A program made the translations under genes and the position numbers. Source: Pseudomonas sp. GD04019 (GTDB lineage Bacteria; Pseudomonadota; Gammaproteobacteria; Pseudomonadales; Pseudomonadaceae). Taken from it: a stretch of 64,000 bases of DNA. The notes beneath the pieces are model-generated. The model was not told the DNA's origin. It saw only the letters and a program-made list of their open reading frames with translations, and did no database searches. The stretch's first letter is position 1. Each line of letters starts with the position of its first letter. Shown piece after piece: positions 40,754 to 51,175 of the stretch. The stretch is taken from NCBI RefSeq assembly GCF_029837695.1, contig NZ_JAOEEA010000001.1, forward strand, positions 434,001 through 498,000. The letters run 5' to 3'.

Positions 40754-42715
40754 ATGCGTCTCAAGCAGCTCACCAACCTCTCCACCACCCTCCTGATCAC
40801 CGCCTGCCTGGCCCTGGGTGGCACGCTCTGGTGGTCGGAACGGGCGCTGGAGCAGCCTTACCTGCTGATGCAGCGCTACCTCAACCTGTCCCAGCAATTC
40901 CAACAGCAGATCGCCGCCAATGTGCAGGCCTACCTGGCCAGCGGCGATGCCGTGCGCCACAGCCAGGCGAGCCAGGCCATCGGCGAACTGGAAGCGCAGC
41001 TGAGCGAGTTGCCGAGTGAGCTGGCTGACTCCCTGCGCCCCAGCCTGGAAGAACTGAATCGCTTCGCCTCTAGCGACCTGCTCGCCGCCGGCAAGCTGGC
41101 CGGCGACCCACAGGGCCTGCTGCTGCAGGCGGAGCGGGAAATGGGCGGCGCCCTCGACCAGTTGGCCCGCTACGCCGCCGACAGCGGCAATCCGCAGGCT
41201 GCCAGCTATGCCCAGCCGCTGTTCGCCGCAGCGCAACACCTGGCACGCCTGGGCCATGCCCGCGGCAAGCTGGTGAGCAGCGGCCGCAGCGAACTGGCCG
41301 GCGACGTGGAACGCGAACTGGGCGCCCTCACCCAGCAGGCCGCTGCACTGGACGCCCTGCCCCTGCTCGGCGTGGCCGACAGCGCCGACACTGGCAACAG
41401 CTTCGCCGACCTGCTCGGCCTGGCTGGCGACGCCGACCAGCAGCAGACTGAAGACAAGGGCATCGCCCTCAAGCGCGACTTCGCCAGCCTGGTCAAACGC
41501 TACCCGGCCGAGTTGGCGCGCACCCGCGCGCTGATCCAGCAACGCAGCGAACTGGCCAGCGCCAGCGCCACGCGGATCGAGCAACTGCAGCGGGCCCTGG
41601 CCGGCCTCGAACCGCTGGTGCGCGCCGAGCACGGCCGCATTCAGGGCGAGGCGCGCCTGATCCAGGGCCTGGTGATCGGGCTGATCCTGCTGATCGCCCT
41701 GGGCCTGGACCAGATCCAGCGGCGCCTGGGCAACGTGCTCAGCCGCCTGGCACCGGCCCTGTCGACCTGGGCTGCCGGTGACTTCGCCGCGGACATCCAG
41801 CTGCAGGCGCGTACCCGCGAGATGCGCGATATCGAGGACTCGCTGAACCGCCTGCGCCGCTACCTGGTGGAGCTGGTCGGCACCATTCACCAGCACGCCG
41901 GCGAAGTGGCCGGCAGCAGCCGAACCCTGGCCGAGCTGAGCCAGGGCCTGCACGGCGGCGCCGAGCGCCAGCTGGCCGACACCGCGCAGATTCGCGATGC
42001 CCTGGGCGAACTGGAAGGCACCATCGCCCAGGTCGCCGACGACGCCAGTCAGGCGGCCGAAGCCAGCCGCGCTGCCAGCCGCGCAGTGGAGCAGGGCCAG
42101 CGGGTGATCGAGCAGAGCCTCAACGGCCTGCACGGGCTGGTCGGCGAGGTGCAGGGCAATGCCCAGTCCATCGAACAGCTGGCGGCCGAGACCGCCACCA
42201 TCGGCTCGGTACTCACGGTGATCCGCGGCGTAGCCGAACAGACCAACCTGCTCGCGCTGAATGCTGCCATCGAGGCCGCTCGCGCCGGAGAAGCCGGACG
42301 CGGCTTCGCCGTGGTCGCCGACGAGGTGCGCTCGCTGGCCCAACGCACCAGCGGCGCCACCGAGGAGATTCAGCAGTTGATCGCCCGCCTGCAGCAGGCC
42401 GCCCAGCAATCGGTCAGCGCGATGCGCGCCCAGGTCGAGCACGCCGAGGCCACCGCCGGCCAGGCCGAACAGGCCGACGGCGCGCTGGACGAAGTGGTGG
42501 TGGCGATCCGCACCATCGCCAGCATGGCCGAACGCATCGCCGAGGCCACCGCCCAGCAGGGCGGCGCGGCCAGCGAGATCCGCGACCGCAGCGAGCGCAT
42601 CCATCACCTGGGTGGCGACAACCTGACCCGCATCGGCGAGGGCCGCGCCCAGGGCGAGCAGTTGCTGCAGTTGGGTGGACGCCTGCATACGGCGGTACAG
42701 GCCTTCCGTGTCTAA
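40754..42715 (+). CDS. ctpL: Methyl-accepting chemotaxis protein CtpL (phosphate-type, helical bimodular sensor)
   Basis: This 653-residue chemoreceptor has TM1 at residues 9-28, a long all-helical periplasmic domain (about 35-295) fitting the HBM type, TM2 at about 302-319, HAMP, and an MCP signalling domain with the intact tip [20 protein letters not shown]. Position between gcbA and dsbD equals PA4844, ctpL, which mediates chemotaxis to low inorganic phosphate in P. aeruginosa and has been linked to aromatic attractants. The PHO box upstream agrees. No C-terminal CheR-binding pentapeptide is present (ends AFRV). Confidence 0.88.
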   Translation: MRLKQLTNLSTTLLITACLALGGTLWWSERALEQPYLLMQRYLNLSQQFQQQIAANVQAYLASGDAVRHSQASQAIGELEAQLSELPSELADSLRPSLEELNRFASSDLLAAGKLAGDPQGLLLQAEREMGGALDQLARYAADSGNPQAASYAQPLFAAAQHLARLGHARGKLVSSGRSELAGDVERELGALTQQAAALDALPLLGVADSADTGNSFADLLGLAGDADQQQTEDKGIALKRDFASLVKRYPAELARTRALIQQRSELASASATRIEQLQRALAGLEPLVRAEHGRIQGEARLIQGLVIGLILLIALGLDQIQRRLGNVLSRLAPALSTWAAGDFAADIQLQARTREMRDIEDSLNRLRRYLVELVGTIHQHAGEVAGSSRTLAELSQGLHGGAERQLADTAQIRDALGELEGTIAQVADDASQAAEASRAASRAVEQGQRVIEQSLNGLHGLVGEVQGNAQSIEQLAAETATIGSVLTVIRGVAEQTNLLALNAAIEAARAGEAGRGFAVVADEVRSLAQRTSGATEEIQQLIARLQQAAQQSVSAMRAQVEHAEATAGQAEQADGALDEVVVAIRTIASMAERIAEATAQQGGAASEIRDRSERIHHLGGDNLTRIGEGRAQGEQLLQLGGRLHTAVQAFRV

Positions 42716-42822
42716 CCGCACATCGGCCGGCAATATCCACTGACACCCTGCGCCAGTAGGTCGCCTAGGGTCGCTCGGCCGACTTGGGTATGATGCCGCC
42801 ACGTCTCTCGTGCGAGCCCGCC

Positions 42823-44622
42823 ATGCGCCGTCTGCTGCCCCTGTTCCTGCTGCTGTTCACCCTGCCGGCCCTGGCCGGTCTGTTCGATGATCCCAAGCCA
42901 CGCGGCGTGATCGAAGACTCCACGCTGAACAACAGCGGCGACTTCCTGCCGGTGCGCGAGGCCTTCCGCCTGAGCCTGGTGAGCAGCGACGCCAAGTCGG
43001 TGAAGCTGCGCTTCGTCAACGCCGAGGGCTACTACCTCTACCGCCATCGCTTCCAGTTCCGCATCGAACCCAGCGACCTGGCCAAGGGCGAGGCCTCGCT
43101 GCCGGCGGGCGAGCCCAAGCACGACGAATACTTCGGCGATGTCGAGGTGTACTACGGCATCACCGACGTCACCCTGCCGATCGACAACCCCATCGACCTG
43201 CCCTTCACCGTGCACGTCGGCTACCAGGGCTGCGCCGACAAGGGCCTGTGCTACCCGCCGGAGAACGAGCGTATCGAGGTGGATGGCGAGGGCGCCGCGC
43301 CGACCACTGACGCGACCGCCGCATCGGCCCCGGCCACCACACCGAGCGGCTGGACCTGGAAGGAGCTGGCACTGTTCTTCCTCGGCGGCCTGGCCCTGAC
43401 CTTCACTCCCTGTGTGCTGCCGATGCTGCCGATCCTTACCGGCGTGGTCCTGCGCGGTCAGCCGGGCGGTGCGCGCAGCCTGGCGCTGTCGCTGGCCTAC
43501 GTGCTGCCCATGGCGCTCAGCTTCGCCATCCTCGGCGCGCTGATGGGCTTGTTCGGCGCCGAACTCAACCTGCAGGCGCGCCTGCAGTCGCCCTGGGTGC
43601 TGGTGCCCTTCGCCATCTTCTTCGCCCTGTTCGGCGCCGCCAGCCTGGGCTTTCTCGAACTGCGCCTGCCGGCCGCCATCGATGGCCCGCTGCAACGCCT
43701 GAGCCAGCGCCTGAACGGCGGCACGGTGCTCAGCGCCGCCGCCCTCGGTGTGCTGTCCAGTCTGCTGGTCTCGCCTTGTGTATCGGCACCACTGGCCGGC
43801 GCCCTGCTGTATATCAGTGCCAGCGGCGACGCCCTCGGCGGCGGCCTCAAGCTGCTGGCCCTGGGCCTGGGCATGGGCGCGCCGCTGGTGCTGTTCGCCG
43901 TCGGCGGCGGCGCCCTGTTGCCCAAGTCCGGTCCCTGGATGCTTACGGTGCGCAATGCCTTCGGCGCTCTGCTGATGGCCGTAGCCGTATGGCTGCTGGA
44001 GCGCGTGGTGCCGGGCCCGGTCGCCCTCGCCCTGTGGGGCCTGCTGGCCGCCGGCGTGGCGCTCTGGCTCGGCGTGCTGGAGCTGACGCTGAAGACCCAC
44101 CACCAGAAGCTGGCCCAGCTGATCGGTCTGCCACTGCTGGTTTATGCGGTCGTCGCCTGGGTCGGCGCCCTGCAGGGGGCGAGCGATCCGCTACGGCCAC
44201 TGGGCCGCGCCGAGGCCGCCGTCGCCAGCACGTCAACCAGCGCTGTCCACAGCGAGTGGCAGACCATCACCACCCCGGCCGAACTGGACGCGGCCCTCGC
44301 CGAAGCCAGGAGCGCCGGCCAGCCGTTGCTGCTGGACTGGTACGCCGACTGGTGCATCAGCTGCAAGGTGATTGAGCGCGAGGTGCTGACGGCGCCGAGC
44401 GTGACTGCGCAGCTGGGCGGCTATCGGCTGATCCGCTTCGACATCACTGAGAGCCGCGAGGACCAGCGCGCCCTACTCGACCGCTACCAGCTGTTCGGCC
44501 CCCCGGCGATCCTGTTCTTCGGGCAAAAGGGTGACGAATGGTTGGATCTGCGTGTCGTAGGTGAAATCAGCGCCGCCGACTTCGCCGATCGCCTGACCCG
44601 CGCCGCCGCTCGCCAGAACTGA
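42823..44622 (+). CDS. dsbD: Thiol:disulfide interchange protein DsbD
   Basis: This 599-residue three-domain membrane protein moves electrons from cytoplasmic thioredoxin to periplasmic DsbC/DsbG and cytochrome maturation proteins. After a signal peptide, the N-terminal immunoglobulin-like domain carries the YQGCADKGLC cysteine pair (about residues 130-146). The membrane domain has eight helices with its two redox cysteines in FTPCVLP and VSPCVSAP, and the C-terminal thioredoxin-like domain has WCISCK at about residue 512. All six redox cysteines are present. The start at 42823 leaves an ordinary signal sequence; a longer reading adds 13 residues. Confidence 0.95.
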   Translation: MRRLLPLFLLLFTLPALAGLFDDPKPRGVIEDSTLNNSGDFLPVREAFRLSLVSSDAKSVKLRFVNAEGYYLYRHRFQFRIEPSDLAKGEASLPAGEPKHDEYFGDVEVYYGITDVTLPIDNPIDLPFTVHVGYQGCADKGLCYPPENERIEVDGEGAAPTTDATAASAPATTPSGWTWKELALFFLGGLALTFTPCVLPMLPILTGVVLRGQPGGARSLALSLAYVLPMALSFAILGALMGLFGAELNLQARLQSPWVLVPFAIFFALFGAASLGFLELRLPAAIDGPLQRLSQRLNGGTVLSAAALGVLSSLLVSPCVSAPLAGALLYISASGDALGGGLKLLALGLGMGAPLVLFAVGGGALLPKSGPWMLTVRNAFGALLMAVAVWLLERVVPGPVALALWGLLAAGVALWLGVLELTLKTHHQKLAQLIGLPLLVYAVVAWVGALQGASDPLRPLGRAEAAVASTSTSAVHSEWQTITTPAELDAALAEARSAGQPLLLDWYADWCISCKVIEREVLTAPSVTAQLGGYRLIRFDITESREDQRALLDRYQLFGPPAILFFGQKGDEWLDLRVVGEISAADFADRLTRAAARQN

Positions 44623-44744
44623 CGACGTCATATTTCTGCCGCAAATTTCGTCCATCTTGCCGACTACTCCCGGCAACTGGACAGCCCGCAGCGCTTTCGG
44701 CATAGTCCCGGCCATTCCAAGGTCAGAACAATAAGGAAGCGCCC

Positions 44745-45188
44745 ATGGCTACCCTCCTGGTGCTGCACGGCCCCAACCTCAATCTGCTGGGCACCCGCGA
44801 GCCCGACAAATACGGCGCCACGACCCTGGCCGAGATCAACCAGGACCTGGAGCAGCGCGCCCGCGCCGCCGGCCACCACCTGATGTACCTGCAGAGCAAT
44901 GCCGAGTACGAGCTGATCGAGCGCATTCATGCGGCGAAAGGTGAAGGAGTCGACTTCATCCTGATCAATCCGGCGGCTTTCACCCATACCAGCGTCGCAT
45001 TACGTGACGCGCTGCTGGCGGTGAGCATCCCATTCATCGAAGTGCACCTGTCCAACGTGCACAAGCGCGAACCCTTCCGCCATCACTCCTACTTCTCCGA
45101 CGTAGCGGTGGGAGTGATCTGCGGCCTTGGCGCCAGCGGTTACCGCCTGGCCCTGGAGGCCGCCCTGGAACAATTAGAACGCCCCTGA
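44745..45188 (+). CDS. aroQ: Type II 3-dehydroquinate dehydratase
   Basis: This 147-residue flavodoxin-like enzyme forms a dodecamer and converts 3-dehydroquinate to 3-dehydroshikimate in the shikimate pathway. The motif [12 protein letters not shown] leads into the flexible lid with the catalytic tyrosine in [13 protein letters not shown] and [11 protein letters not shown] supply the substrate-binding Asn and general-acid His. AAGGAAG precedes the start. It leads an operon with accB (25 bases) and accC, as in other pseudomonads. Confidence 0.96.
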   Translation: MATLLVLHGPNLNLLGTREPDKYGATTLAEINQDLEQRARAAGHHLMYLQSNAEYELIERIHAAKGEGVDFILINPAAFTHTSVALRDALLAVSIPFIEVHLSNVHKREPFRHHSYFSDVAVGVICGLGASGYRLALEAALEQLERP

Positions 45189-45213
45189 CCTCACCCTTGG
45201 GAGTTGCAAAACT

Positions 45214-45678
45214 ATGGATATCCGTAAAGTCAAAAAACTGATCGAGCTGCTGGAAGAGTCCGGTATCGACGAGCTGGAGATCCGCGAGGGCGAAGAGTCC
45301 GTGCGCATCAGCCGCCACAGCAAGCAGCCGGCTTATGCTCCGCAGCCGGTTTATGCCGCCGCCCCGGCTCCGGCCGCCGCTCCGGTCGCCGCTGCTGCTC
45401 CGGCCGTCGCCGCTGACGCCGCTCCGGCCGCCGCCAAGCTGAACGGCCATGTGGTGCGTTCGCCGATGGTCGGCACCTTCTACCGCGCCGCCTCGCCGAC
45501 CTCGGCCAACTTCGCTGAAGTGGGCCAGAGCGTGAAGAAGGGCGACATCCTGTGCATCGTCGAAGCGATGAAGATGATGAACCACATCGAGGCCGAGGCC
45601 AGCGGCGTGATCGAGTCCATCCTGGTGGATAACGGCCAGCCGGTGGAATACGACCAGCCCCTGTTCACCATCGTTTGA
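45214..45678 (+). CDS. accB: Acetyl-CoA carboxylase biotin carboxyl carrier protein
   Basis: This 154-residue subunit carries biotin between the carboxylase and transferase centres of acetyl-CoA carboxylase, the first step of fatty-acid synthesis. It has an N-terminal helical region (1-35), an Ala/Pro-rich linker (about 38-75) and the biotinyl domain with EAMKMMN, biotinylated on Lys120. The accC start is 17 bases past the stop. Confidence 0.96.
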   Translation: MDIRKVKKLIELLEESGIDELEIREGEESVRISRHSKQPAYAPQPVYAAAPAPAAAPVAAAAPAVAADAAPAAAKLNGHVVRSPMVGTFYRAASPTSANFAEVGQSVKKGDILCIVEAMKMMNHIEAEASGVIESILVDNGQPVEYDQPLFTIV

Positions 45679-45695
45679 TGCGCGGGGAACCTGCG

Positions 45696-47048
45696 ATGCA
45701 GCTGGAAAAAGTCCTGATCGCCAACCGTGGCGAAATCGCCCTGCGCATCCTGCGCGCCTGCAAGGAGCTGGGCATCAAGACGGTGGCCGTCTACTCCACC
45801 GCCGACCGCGAGCTGATGCACCTGGGCCTGGCCGACGAGACCGTGTGCATCGGCCCCGCGCCCGGCGCCAAGTCGTACCTGAACATCCCGGCGATCATCG
45901 CCGCCGCCGAAGTCACCGGCGCCACGGCCATCCACCCGGGCTACGGCTTCCTCGCGGAAAACGCCGACTTCGCCGAGCAGGTGGAAAAATCCGGCTTCGC
46001 CTTCATCGGCCCGACCGGTGACGTGATCCGCCTGATGGGCGATAAGGTCTCGGCCAAGAACGCCATGATCAAGTCCGGCGTGCCCGTGGTACCCGGCTCC
46101 GAAGGCCCGCTGCCGGAAGACGAAGAAACCGCGCTGAAGATCGCCCGCGAGGTTGGTTACCCGGTGATCATCAAGGCCGCTGGCGGCGGCGGTGGTCGCG
46201 GCATGCGCGTGGTGCACAAGGAAGAAGACCTGATCAAGTCGGCCAAGCTGACCCGCACCGAAGCGGGCGCCGCCTTCGGCAACTCGATGGTCTATCTGGA
46301 GAAGTTCCTCGGCAACCCGCGCCACGTGGAAGTCCAGGTGCTGTCCGACGGCCAGGGCAACGCCATCCACCTGGGCGACCGCGACTGCTCGCTGCAGCGC
46401 CGTCACCAGAAGGTCCTGGAAGAAGCCCCAGCCCCGGGCATCGACGAGAAGGCCCGCGCCGAAGTGCTGCAACGCTGCGTCGACGCCTGTGTCGAGATCG
46501 GCTATCGCGGCGCCGGCACCTTCGAGTTCCTCTACGAAGACGGCCGCTTCTACTTCATCGAGATGAACACCCGTGTGCAGGTCGAGCATCCGGTCACCGA
46601 GATGGTCACCGGTATCGACATCGTCAAGGAGATGCTCAGCATCGCCGCCGGTAACAAGCTGTCGATCAAGCAGAGCGACGTGGTCATCCGCGGTCACGCC
46701 CTGGAGTGCCGGATCAACGCCGAGGACCCGGACAACTTCATGCCCTGCCCCGGCAAGGTCAAGCACTACCACGCCCCGGGCGGCAACGGCATCCGTGTCG
46801 ACTCGCACCTGTACAGCGGCTATTCGGTACCGCCGAACTACGACTCGCTGATCGGCAAGCTGATCTCCTACGGCAAGGACCGCAGCGAAGCCATGGCACG
46901 CATGCGCAACGCCTTGGACGAGCTGGTGGTCGACGGCATCAAGACCAACATCCCGCTGCACCGCGACCTGACCCGCGACAAGGGTTTCGCCAAGGGTGGC
47001 GTGAACATCCACTACCTGGAGAAGAAGCTGGGCATGGACAAGCACTGA
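45696..47048 (+). CDS. accC: Acetyl-CoA carboxylase, biotin carboxylase subunit
   Basis: This 450-residue ATP-grasp enzyme carboxylates the biotin on AccB using bicarbonate and ATP. Visible are the N-terminal domain ([12 protein letters not shown]), the glycine-rich ATP lid ([14 protein letters not shown], about 160-172), [11 protein letters not shown], the catalytic [15 protein letters not shown] and [10 protein letters not shown], and the C-terminal [13 protein letters not shown]. Length and sequence are close to P. aeruginosa AccC. The start [12 protein letters not shown] follows a GGGGAAC ribosome site. Confidence 0.96.
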   Translation: MQLEKVLIANRGEIALRILRACKELGIKTVAVYSTADRELMHLGLADETVCIGPAPGAKSYLNIPAIIAAAEVTGATAIHPGYGFLAENADFAEQVEKSGFAFIGPTGDVIRLMGDKVSAKNAMIKSGVPVVPGSEGPLPEDEETALKIAREVGYPVIIKAAGGGGGRGMRVVHKEEDLIKSAKLTRTEAGAAFGNSMVYLEKFLGNPRHVEVQVLSDGQGNAIHLGDRDCSLQRRHQKVLEEAPAPGIDEKARAEVLQRCVDACVEIGYRGAGTFEFLYEDGRFYFIEMNTRVQVEHPVTEMVTGIDIVKEMLSIAAGNKLSIKQSDVVIRGHALECRINAEDPDNFMPCPGKVKHYHAPGGNGIRVDSHLYSGYSVPPNYDSLIGKLISYGKDRSEAMARMRNALDELVVDGIKTNIPLHRDLTRDKGFAKGGVNIHYLEKKLGMDKH

Positions 47049-47065
47049 GTCCGTCCTCGCTTCAC

Positions 47066-47095
47066 CACACGGGCTGCCTGCGGGCGGCCCGTGTG
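47066..47095 (+). terminator. Terminator-like hairpin after accC
   Basis: Nine-base arms CACACGGGC/GCCCGTGTG around a 12-base loop, followed by CTTTCC. It lies between accC and prmA and probably ends the aroQ-accBC transcript at least partly. Confidence 0.6.
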
Positions 47096-47192
47096 CTTTC
47101 CGGTCGGCGCCCGCGGTGGCGGCGGCCGTGCCCCTCAAGTAAGCTGCGCGCCCAAATCGCACCATCCTGCTGCACCGCACACGAGGTTCGCC

Positions 47193-48071
47193 ATGCCCTG
47201 GTTACAAGTCCGTCTCGCCATCACCCCGGAACAGGCAGAGACCTACGAGGACGCGCTGCTCGGCGTCGGCGCCGTGTCGGTAACCTTCATGGACGCCGAG
47301 GACCAGCCGATCTTCGAGCCGGACCTGGGCACCACCCCGCTGTGGTCCAACACCCACCTGCTGGCCCTGTTCGAGGCCGACACCGACCCGGCCAACCTGG
47401 TCGCGCACCTGCAGCTGCTCACCGGCGGCGAGCTGCCGCAGCACGAGATCGAGCACATCGCCGATCAGGACTGGGAGCGCAGCTGGATGGACAACTTCCA
47501 GCCCATGCGCTTCGGCCGCCGCCTGTGGATAGTACCGAGCTGGCATGCCGCGCCTGAGCCGGAAGCGGTCAACCTGCTGCTCGACCCGGGCCTGGCCTTC
47601 GGCACCGGCACCCATCCAACCACCGCGCTGTGCCTGGAGTGGCTGGACGGCCAGGAGCTGAATGACTGCACCGTGATCGACTTCGGCTGCGGCTCGGGCA
47701 TCCTGGCCATCGCCGCCCTGCTGCTCGGCGCCCCGCAGGCCATCGGCACCGACATCGACCCCCAGGCCCTGGAGGCCTCGCGTGACAATGCCGGGCGCAA
47801 CGGCATCGACCCGGCGCGTTTCCCGGTCTACCTGCCCGCCGACATGCCGCAACAGCCGGCCGAAGTGGTGGTCGCCAACATCCTGGCCGGCCCGCTGGTG
47901 TCGCTGGCCCCGCAGATCAGCGCCCTGGTCAAGGCCGGCGGGCGCCTGGCGCTGTCCGGCATCCTCGCCGAACAGGCCGAGGAAGTGCGCGCCGCCTATG
48001 AGGGCGCCTTCGAGCTCGATCCGACCGCGATCAAGGACGGCTGGGTACGCATCAGCGGGGTGAAGCGCTAG
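47193..48071 (+). CDS. prmA: Ribosomal protein L11 methyltransferase
   Basis: This 292-residue SAM-dependent enzyme trimethylates several amino groups of ribosomal protein L11. The N-terminal substrate-recognition domain ([15 protein letters not shown]) is followed by the linker and the Rossmann methyltransferase with [14 protein letters not shown] at about 135-149 and the SAM motif [16 protein letters not shown] at about 165-180; the NILAG motif near 230 is the usual PrmA signature. The start at 47193 gives the typical length. Confidence 0.96.
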   Translation: MPWLQVRLAITPEQAETYEDALLGVGAVSVTFMDAEDQPIFEPDLGTTPLWSNTHLLALFEADTDPANLVAHLQLLTGGELPQHEIEHIADQDWERSWMDNFQPMRFGRRLWIVPSWHAAPEPEAVNLLLDPGLAFGTGTHPTTALCLEWLDGQELNDCTVIDFGCGSGILAIAALLLGAPQAIGTDIDPQALEASRDNAGRNGIDPARFPVYLPADMPQQPAEVVVANILAGPLVSLAPQISALVKAGGRLALSGILAEQAEEVRAAYEGAFELDPTAIKDGWVRISGVKR

Positions 48072-48135
48072 CAGCGCTTGTATTCCCAGGCCCCTGCTTG
48101 GGTAAACTAGCGCCCTGTTTCGCACGGACCGCCGC

Positions 48136-49548
48136 ATGACCGACAGTTTCGTCACTCAATGCCCCCACTGCCGTACCAGCTTCCGCATCAGCCGTGCGCA
48201 GCTGGGCGCAGCCCATGGCGCCGTGCGCTGCGGGGCCTGCATGCGCGTGTTCAATGCCGCCCAGCAACTGCTGGTGGACCAGAATCGAGTCAGCAAGCCG
48301 ACTACGCCGGCGCCCGCTGCGGCGACGCCACCGCCAGCACCCGCCAGGCCGGCCGCCCCCGCCGAACAACCCAGTGCCGCGCAGCCGCCGCGCCCGGCAC
48401 CTGCTGCCGCGCCAACGCCCAGCCAGCCAGCCGCCGTACCGCCGGCACCCGCACCAGTGCCGACCCAGCCGAGCCCGGCGCCCGCGGCGGAAAAGAAATC
48501 CGTCGACACCCTGTGGATTCACGATGATCTGGACCTGGACAGCCTCGACCTGGACGAGGAACTGGCCAAGCTGGAAGAGCAGGAGATGCAGCTGTCCCGC
48601 GAGTTTCTGGCGATGGGCAACGCCGCGCAGAACAACGAGCACCTGCTGCATGGCGACGAGGAAGACAATCGCCACGACGAGAGCTGGGCCGAATCGCTGA
48701 TCAAGGATGAGCCGCCGCGCAAGCCGGAAGCCCTGCAGACGGCACGCCCACGCGTGGAGCCGCCGGCCGAGCCGCACTATCAGCCGCAGCCCAGCCCGGA
48801 ACCGATCCCTGCCCCGGCACCGGCCATCAGGGCCGAAGCGCCACGCAAGGCGAAACCGATCGAGGAACCGGAAAGCGAGCGCGACGAGCCAGTCCTGGGC
48901 GATCTCAGCGCCGACGAGGATGCCGAGGAAATCGGCGACGGCGACTACGGCATCGCCGCCGAGCCGGCCGCCAAGTCCGCGCGCAGCGAGCCGGGGCTGC
49001 GCGACAACGGCCTGCTCGACCTGAATGACGATCCGCTGCAGCTGGACTGGCAGCAGCCGAAGAAGCCCTGGGGCCGCTGGATTGGCTGGGGTCTGCTGAA
49101 CCTGATCGCCGCCGCCGCCCTGGCCACCCAGTACGTGATCTACCACTTCGAGGAGCTGGCCCGCCAGGACCAGTACCGCCCCTGGTTCGAGACCCTCTGT
49201 CCGGAGATCGGCTGCACCCTGCCGTCCAAGGTCGATATCTCCCAGGTGCGCAGCACCAACTTGGTGGTGCGCAGCCATCCGCAGTACATGGACGCGCTGA
49301 TGGTCGACGCCATCCTCTACAACCGCGCCCCCTTCGCCCAGCCCTTCCCGCTGCTGGAGCTGCGCTTCGCCGACCTCAATGGCCAGCTGATCGCCAGCAG
49401 CCGCTTCCGCCCCAGCGAGTACCTGAGCGGCGAGCTGGCCGGCCAGGACGAGATGCCTCCGCAGACACCGATCCACATCTCCCTGGAGATCAAGGACCCG
49501 GGCGCCAAGGCGGTCAACTACAGCCTCAGCTTCCACTCCCCGGAATAG
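48136..49548 (+). CDS. DUF3426 zinc-ribbon membrane protein
   Basis: This 470-residue protein starts with an MJ0042-type zinc ribbon (CPHCRTSFRI ... CGACMRVF). A long disordered Pro/Ala- and acid-rich region (about 55-310) follows, then one membrane helix (about 315-335, WIGWGLLNLIAAAALATQYVI) and a C-terminal DUF3426 domain in the periplasm containing two cysteines (CPEIGC). This resembles a cytoplasmic sensor or anchor joined to a periplasmic beta-domain; the function is unknown. It sits between prmA and dusB as in P. aeruginosa (PA4851). Confidence 0.9.
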   Translation: MTDSFVTQCPHCRTSFRISRAQLGAAHGAVRCGACMRVFNAAQQLLVDQNRVSKPTTPAPAAATPPPAPARPAAPAEQPSAAQPPRPAPAAAPTPSQPAAVPPAPAPVPTQPSPAPAAEKKSVDTLWIHDDLDLDSLDLDEELAKLEEQEMQLSREFLAMGNAAQNNEHLLHGDEEDNRHDESWAESLIKDEPPRKPEALQTARPRVEPPAEPHYQPQPSPEPIPAPAPAIRAEAPRKAKPIEEPESERDEPVLGDLSADEDAEEIGDGDYGIAAEPAAKSARSEPGLRDNGLLDLNDDPLQLDWQQPKKPWGRWIGWGLLNLIAAAALATQYVIYHFEELARQDQYRPWFETLCPEIGCTLPSKVDISQVRSTNLVVRSHPQYMDALMVDAILYNRAPFAQPFPLLELRFADLNGQLIASSRFRPSEYLSGELAGQDEMPPQTPIHISLEIKDPGAKAVNYSLSFHSPE

Positions 49549-49553
49549 GCTGA

Positions 49554-49575
49554 AAACGCCGGATTCCCGGCGTTT
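49554..49575 (+). terminator. Hairpin terminator after the DUF3426 gene
   Basis: Perfect 9-base stem AAACGCCGG/CCGGCGTTT with an ATTC loop begins 5 bases past the stop codon; the T-run is short. Confidence 0.7.
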
Positions 49576-49765
49576 GCGCCACTCCACCTAGCCAACGGCG
49601 ATAACCCGATGGCTGCTCATAATTTGTTCAAAACAGCCTTTATCCGGTCACCGAGAGCGGGTATCATGCCCTCCCTTTTTCGCACTCCCCCGATCGCCGT
49701 TCCGCACTTTGGCAGGCTACGCCATTGCCCGAAACGACCCTCGAGACAACAGGGATGACCAGTCG

Positions 49766-50758
49766 GTGGTACGCATCGGCCCTTACACACTGCCCAATCA
49801 GCTGATCCTCGCCCCCATGGCGGGCGTCACCGATCAGCCGTTCCGGCAGCTGTGCCGGCGCCTCGGCGCCGGGCTGGTGGTCTCGGAAATGGTCACCAGC
49901 GACGTGCGCCTGTGGAACAGCCGCAAATCCAGCCTGCGCATGATCCATACCGGTGATCCCGAGCCGCGCTCGGTGCAGATCGCCGGTGGCGATCCCGAGA
50001 TGTTGGCCGAGGCCGCTCGTCGCAATGTGGAGATGGGCGCGCAGATCATCGACATCAACATGGGCTGCCCGGCCAAGAAGGTCTGCAACAAGGCCGCAGG
50101 TTCGGCGTTGATGAAAGATGAAGAATTGGTGACGGCGATCCTCAATGCTGTGGTCAGCGCCGTCGACGTGCCGGTGACCCTGAAGATCCGCACCGGCTGG
50201 GATCGCGCCAACAAGAACGGCATCACCGTGGCCAAGATCGCCGAGCAGGCCGGCATCGCCGCCCTCGCCGTGCACGGCCGCACCCGCGCCGACCTGTACA
50301 CCGGCGAGGCCGAGTACGACACCATCGCCGCGATCAAGCAGGCGGTCTCGATTCCGGTGTTCGCCAATGGCGACATCGATTCGCCGCACAAGGCCCGCGC
50401 AGTGCTCGACGCCACCGGCGCCGATGCCCTGCTGATCGGTCGCGCGGCGCAGGGGCGGCCGTGGATCTTCCGCGAGATCGCCCATTACCTGGCGACCGGC
50501 ACGGAGCTGCCGGCGCCGACGCTGTACGAAGTAGAACGAATCCTGCTGGAACACCTGGCCGCGCTGCACGCCTTCTATGGCGACCTGATGGGCGTACGCA
50601 TCGCCCGCAAGCACGTCGGCTGGTACCTGGCAACGCTACCCGGCGCCCGCGAGTTCCGCGCCGAGTTCAATCGTCTGGAAAGTACGGACGCGCAGTACAC
50701 CGCCGCTCGGCAGTTCTTCGCCGAGCAGAACAATAAAGGAGAAGGGGTGGCCGCATGA
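49766..50758 (+). CDS. dusB: tRNA-dihydrouridine synthase B
   Basis: This FMN-dependent TIM-barrel enzyme of about 330 residues reduces uridine to dihydrouridine in tRNA. Features: APMAGVTDQPFRQLCRRLGA near the N-terminus, the catalytic cysteine in INMGCPAKKVCNKAAGSAL, LKIRTGWD, VHGRTR, and the FMN phosphate-binding IPVFANGDI and LIGRAAQGRPW. The start is not certain: GTG at 49766 (VVRIGPYTL) gives the family length and has AGGGA upstream; a TTG at 49709 would add 19 residues. The stop overlaps the fis start (ATGA), the conserved dusB-fis arrangement. Confidence 0.94.
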   Translation: MVRIGPYTLPNQLILAPMAGVTDQPFRQLCRRLGAGLVVSEMVTSDVRLWNSRKSSLRMIHTGDPEPRSVQIAGGDPEMLAEAARRNVEMGAQIIDINMGCPAKKVCNKAAGSALMKDEELVTAILNAVVSAVDVPVTLKIRTGWDRANKNGITVAKIAEQAGIAALAVHGRTRADLYTGEAEYDTIAAIKQAVSIPVFANGDIDSPHKARAVLDATGADALLIGRAAQGRPWIFREIAHYLATGTELPAPTLYEVERILLEHLAALHAFYGDLMGVRIARKHVGWYLATLPGAREFRAEFNRLESTDAQYTAARQFFAEQNNKGEGVAA

Positions 50759-51090
50759 CGAGGATGACCGAGCCTTTTTTTGAGCAATCAGTTTTTGATG
50801 GGGCAGTACCCGTGAGCGACAACGCCAACCTGAAGCAGCACCTGAACACACCGTTCGAGCAGGGCCAAACCCTGCGCGACAGCGTGGAGAAGGCCCTGCA
50901 CAACTACTTCGCCCATCTCGAGGGGGCCGACGTCACCGACGTCTACAACCTGGTCCTGACCGAGGTCGAAGCGCCGCTGCTGGAGACCGTGATGAACTAC
51001 GTCAAGGGCAACCAGACCAAGGCCTCCGAGCTGCTCGGCCTGAACCGCGGCACCCTGCGCAAGAAGCTCAAGCAATACGATCTGCTGTAA
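50755..51090 (+). CDS. fis: DNA-binding protein Fis
   Basis: This 111-residue nucleoid protein bends DNA and affects rRNA promoters, recombination and supercoiling. The C-terminal helix-turn-helix ([26 protein letters not shown]) is nearly invariant across gammaproteobacteria, and the core [18 protein letters not shown] is typical of Pseudomonas Fis. The N-terminus is a few residues longer and differs from P. aeruginosa Fis. The start lies inside the dusB stop with GAAGGGG upstream. Confidence 0.96.
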   Translation: MTRMTEPFFEQSVFDGAVPVSDNANLKQHLNTPFEQGQTLRDSVEKALHNYFAHLEGADVTDVYNLVLTEVEAPLLETVMNYVKGNQTKASELLGLNRGTLRKKLKQYDLL

Positions 51091-51105
51091 GCCTCGAATA
51101 CATGG

Positions 51106-51145
51106 AAAAGGGCGGCCCGCACATAAAAGGGGCTCGCCCTTTTTT
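51106..51145 (+). terminator. Intrinsic terminator between fis and purH
   Basis: Nine-base arms AAAAGGGCG and CGCCCTTTT with a 20-base loop and a T6 tail. It would end the dusB-fis transcript; because it is only 30 bases before purH it could also act as an attenuator-like leader structure for readthrough into purH. Confidence 0.8.
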
Positions 51146-51175
51146 ACTGAATCTCCAGCTCCGATGGACTTTGCA

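Noticed and set aside
42789..42794. TATGAT as -10 of dsbD
   Set aside because: No -35-like hexamer at 16-18 bases, and such hexamers occur by chance; not strong enough to list.
47091..47192. Upstream extension of prmA (34 more residues)
   Set aside because: The extension runs through the terminator-like hairpin region and is not part of the PrmA fold; ATG at 47193 gives the family length.
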